A stretch of 64,000 nucleotides of DNA from Saxidomus purpurata (taxonomy: Eukaryota > Mollusca > Bivalvia > Venerida > Veneridae). Both the position numbers and the translations under genes were made by a program. Of the stretch, positions 61,017-64,000 are shown in pieces. Within the stretch, counting starts at the first letter, position 1; each line of letters opens with the position of its first letter. The stretch is from positions 4,033,476 through 4,097,475 of the forward strand of contig JAFMSR010000017.1 of the NCBI GenBank assembly GCA_022818135.1, read 5' to 3'. The notes under the pieces are model-generated. The model saw only the letters and a list, made by a program, of their open reading frames with translations. It ran no database searches and was not told the DNA's origin.

Positions 61017-62988
61017 TTAAGAAAACTTGTAAATTTTCATTTTTCTTGGTGATTCCGACGTTACCACAAATTTGTCCATTTGCCTGTTGAAACACATACC
61101 GAAAAGATTAATATTACCCTGTCTTTGAATAATTTCCCTCAACAACTTTCCTTCCTTGCTCAGTTGTTGAACGCATGCAGAAGCATAACATGCAACATAG
61201 ATATTTTCTTCACTGTCTGTAGTAACGGCCCAAGGACTAGTCAGATTTGTATCACTATACGAGAACACTAACTTTCCAGTGATATCAATACAGTGTAATT
61301 TGCTGTTATTATGAGACGAAATATAAAGGCAACTGAACTTGGTGTCAAAGGCAACATTATATGCATATGTTAAGATGTTCCCTCTAGCCGTGTCAAGAGT
61401 AATAGATCCTGCATCTCTGCCGTCAAGAAAGAACTTCTGTATCTTCCCATATGATCTTGACAGTGCAAAAAGCTGTTTACCCTTTCTGTTGAATGTGATC
61501 AACTCTGACTTAGAACTGGCAAGTACTCTAACATGTGACAGCTGATTCTTTTCTAGTTTAATAATATCGATTCTTGTTGGATTGTGGAAAGGCGACAGCA
61601 ATTTCATCATTTTCTAGCTGAGCCAAAGCTGTTGGTCTACACGGACAGGTGTAAGATGAAAAGCATGCGCCGTTCCCTTCGCTGTATACATTTATTTTAG
61701 AATAATATTCAGACGCTATTATGATGCAGCTACCAATCCAAAGACAATATCTTGGCTCACATTTTTCTTTTATATCGAATTCCTTTAAATAAGTAACCGT
61801 CATGTTCTTAAAGTCTCTGTTGCTAGGGAGCGAAGGCAGGTCAGGCTCTGTTGTCACTTCCTGTACCTGAAAGAGATCGTGTATAGCCTCAGTCGCATCT
61901 TTACTTTGTCTAGCTTCGATTAAAGTCAGTGCAGTTGTGCTTGTTTTGTGATGAATATCTGATACCATTTCTTCGTAGTTCTTTACAAGTTTCTCCATTT
62001 CCCTTTCCAACAGAAACACGTGTGTTGCTGTACCCAGTTTCGATGTTTTCTTAAATCTTTCAGTCGCGCGTTTGATTTCGTCTTTCAACGTTTCTGCAGA
62101 TTCTTTCTGTAAAGAACTCGCTTTAGACAGTTTTAATTTTCTTGACGACATTTCTGACAGGACCCGTTTTTCAAGTTTATCGTAAGCGTTATCAATATCT
62201 GCTTTAAATTGCCTTAGATGCCTCTTGACTTCTGCTTCTTTTGTGGCGAGTCCAAGGACGTAAGTTGATTCGTGTTCAATCAGTTCATCAGCTTGTTTTT
62301 CAATGACTTCAAGTCTTTTCTGAAAATTTATAGTAACTTCTTTCTTACTCACTTCGTCTGCAAGTGAAACCATATCTTCACATTTTCTGTGTGTAACAAT
62401 GGCACACTCATTACAGCATAGCTCATTGTGATCTTTGCAGAGATATTTAACTTCTTCAGAACTGTGTTTTGGACACTTAGAAAGGTTAGCTAAATATTGG
62501 AATTCTTTCATATCCAAAGCATTCACAGTCTTCCCAAAGTCGGTTAGTTTATGACTTGATAATAGCTTACTTTTCTTGTGATGTCGTTTGCATTCTTCAC
62601 ATAGCTTTTCTGTACACTCATAACAATAGACAATAGCCTGGACCTTGATTTCCTCTCTCAAACATGGCTCACAATAGTTTTCTTTCGTATCCATCTTGGC
62701 GTCAGTGTCGTTTAAAATCGAAAGTAGAGTAAAGTTTATCGGGAAATTCTCCACCCACTTTTCTACAGTGTTAAACTTGACGTTATCAGTTTTCGTATCC
62801 GCCCTACATATAGGACAAAGTAACTTTTGCTTGCCAGATTTATCCAACAATTTCTGTATGTATCCAGTTAAACATAAATGACAGAATGTATGTAAACACG
62901 GTAAAGATCTCGGTGTTTCGTATGATTCTAAACAGATAGTACAATGAAAGAAATCCTTATTCACAAAAACGTGATCTGCCGTCGCCAT
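61017..62988 (-). pseudogene. TRIM copy 3: one-base frameshift in the propeller region
   Basis: The ATG at 62,988 opens a 476-codon frame with intact RING (CTIC...CPIC), both B-boxes and coiled coil, very similar to copy 2. It ends ...FPQSNKNRYY at TAA (61,558-61,560). One extra base near 61,573 (gene-strand AACAAGAATCG against AACAGAATCG in copy 1) causes the shift. The propeller continues in another frame, reading IDIIKLEKNQLSHVRVLASS onward, to TAA at 61,017-61,019. Apart from that base the sequence looks functional, so the break is young or may be a sequencing error. A truncated RING/B-box/coiled-coil product remains possible. An upstream in-frame GTG at 63,012 is not favoured because copies 1 and 2 start at the ATG. 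Confidence 0.85.
61573..61574 (-). other. Extra base causing the frameshift in TRIM copy 3
   Basis: The + strand reads 'cgattcttgttgg' where copy 1 reads 'cgattctgttgg'. It is not in a long homopolymer. Confidence 0.8.
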
Positions 62989-63026
62989 ATATAAGTTGAT
63001 AATATTTAACACAGTCGATACAGTTT

Positions 63027-63172
63027 GGGGCTATACGTTTCATCCGCGCCGGCATACACCGGCGTACGCATGTCTTTCTGCCCGGGACACTAGGACTCGG
63101 TATACCGGCATATGCCGGCGTACGCCAGGTATTCGCCGTATATAAACCGGCGCGGCTGAAATGTATAGCCCC
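63027..63172. mobile_element. 146-bp GC-rich inverted-repeat element (MITE-like)
   Basis: The ends GGGGCTATACGTTTCA..CCGCGCCGG (63,027-63,052) and their inverted copy (63,147-63,172) match at 24 of 26 positions. The interior has further GCCGGCGTACGC palindromic words. The GC content contrasts sharply with the surroundings. It lies 39 bp upstream of the TRIM copy 3 ATG. No target-site duplication was recognised. Confidence 0.88.
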
Positions 63173-63240
63173 TAGACAACAAAATCAGCACATACTTTCG
63201 ATTTATATTACCTTTTTTGACGGTTACTGCTTATTTTTCC

Positions 63241-63265
63241 TTTCTGTTGCATCATACAAATAATC
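63241..63265 (-). promoter_or_regulatory. Conserved upstream block of TRIM copy 3, displaced by the MITE
   Basis: The same block as at 48,461 and 56,055, here 253 bp from the ATG. Subtracting the 146-bp inserted element gives 107 bp, close to the 111-113 bp in the other copies. Confidence 0.5.
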
Positions 63266-63269
63266 GTTT

Positions 63270-64000
63270 CCAATCTTTATGCTCATATGAAGCCATTAAC
63301 TTTATATTTTGATAATTGCAGTTAGAATAGCGTACTTAATAAAATTATGGGCCTATATACACAGTATAGGTACAGGATGAAATATACAATGTTTAAGTTT
63401 GATGGTCAAATACACATTTTCTAAATTTAAAATAAAAATTGAGGCGCAAAAAAAATAAAATAAGGTCTCATTCTAAATAGTCTAGGAAAGCCTTAGTAGC
63501 CTAATAACTGGGTGTTATCAGGGACTAGAATAGAAACATAGATAGATTGTATAATGATTAAACAATAGCTGTGTTAAATAAACAGTATGAATATTTTTAC
63601 AGTAGATCTAGTACAAATTGGTAAATGCATATCACATATTTTATTTTGTCATATCAAATGAGTACTTTTATGTTATTTGTTGATATTTTCATATGTATTT
63701 ATGAGTTTGATCTCGTAAATATTTTATTGTTTATACATGAGTAAATTTTGCTAATCAAATTAATTTGTTGTTCGAATGTTATTCAAGGTCTGATCAATAA
63801 CTGGCCAAAATATCGGCAATGTTCTCGTAGACAACGGAACACATTTAAAGATACCCATGCCGTTAATGAATTGTGAGAATGTAATGTTAATGAATTTCAA
63901 AGTAACATTTTCAAATGTTCAGGTTGATTTCACGATGATGCGTTTCCAAAAAAGCTTACATTTAAGCAATCAGCTCATGATCTTCGCTGTTTAGAAGATA
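63270..64000. other. AT-rich non-coding stretch, nothing recognised
   Basis: No gene, RNA or repeat boundary could be supported to the end of the window. Confidence 0.5.

Noticed and set aside
62989..63012. N-terminal extension of TRIM copy 3 from a GTG codon
   Set aside because: Copies 1 and 2 start at the ATG equivalent to 62,988, and the extension is not shared.

Overview
This is a eukaryotic, AT-rich, intron-bearing genomic window. It most likely comes from a bivalve mollusc. That is an inference from three things: a metazoan PTP4A/PRL phosphatase gene with conserved introns, a tandem cluster of RING/B-box/NHL-like TRIM genes of the kind expanded in bivalves, and many hairpin-ended repeats and tRNA-derived SINEs of the style common in bivalve genomes. 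Most of the sequence is non-coding. Short open frames are everywhere and few are genes.

Left part (1-21,500): mostly repeats. It holds hairpin-ended Helitron-like repeats, decayed SINEs, a possible first coding exon (3997-4108), two exon-like blocks that may derive from a transposon-type gene (5827-5912 and 6649 onward), arrays of short palindromic words built on CCATGG and TTCATGAA (8274-9066, again at 14,624-14,820), a 52-bp minisatellite (11,571-12,031), a foldback element of about 1.1 kb (15,559-16,640) and a near-perfect 273-bp tandem duplication flanked by G-tracts (17,855-18,396).

Middle (21,523-35,074): one well-supported gene on the + strand, PTP4A (PRL-type dual-specificity phosphatase). 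It has five coding exons and encodes 175 residues with the PRL active site and a C-terminal CAAX box. A probable spliced 5'-leader exon at 21,523-21,644 contains an 18-codon upstream ORF. This fits the known uORF control of vertebrate PRL mRNAs. Another possible leader exon lies at 24,475 onward. The introns contain a tandem-repeat array, two SINEs and a Helitron-like element. Downstream (35,075-46,405) are the probable 3' UTR, more repeats, a 41-bp minisatellite (39,420-40,160) and two weak promoter-like or short-ORF segments near 43.0 and 44.7 kb.

Right part (46,406-63,300): three tandem paralogous TRIM genes on the - strand, each with a single coding exon. Copy 2 (53,989-55,944) is intact at 651 residues. 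Copy 1 has a premature stop plus a 25-bp deletion, and copy 3 has a one-base frameshift. In both damaged copies the frame is lost at almost the same point, inside the C-terminal propeller, so the RING/B-box/coiled-coil part stays open. Copies 2 and 3 lie in a duplicated segment of several kb whose arms differ by clean insertions: two SINEs and a poly-T tract that may be an assembly artefact. Copy 3 also has a 146-bp GC-rich inverted-repeat element in its 5' flank, separating the gene from an upstream block conserved in all three copies.
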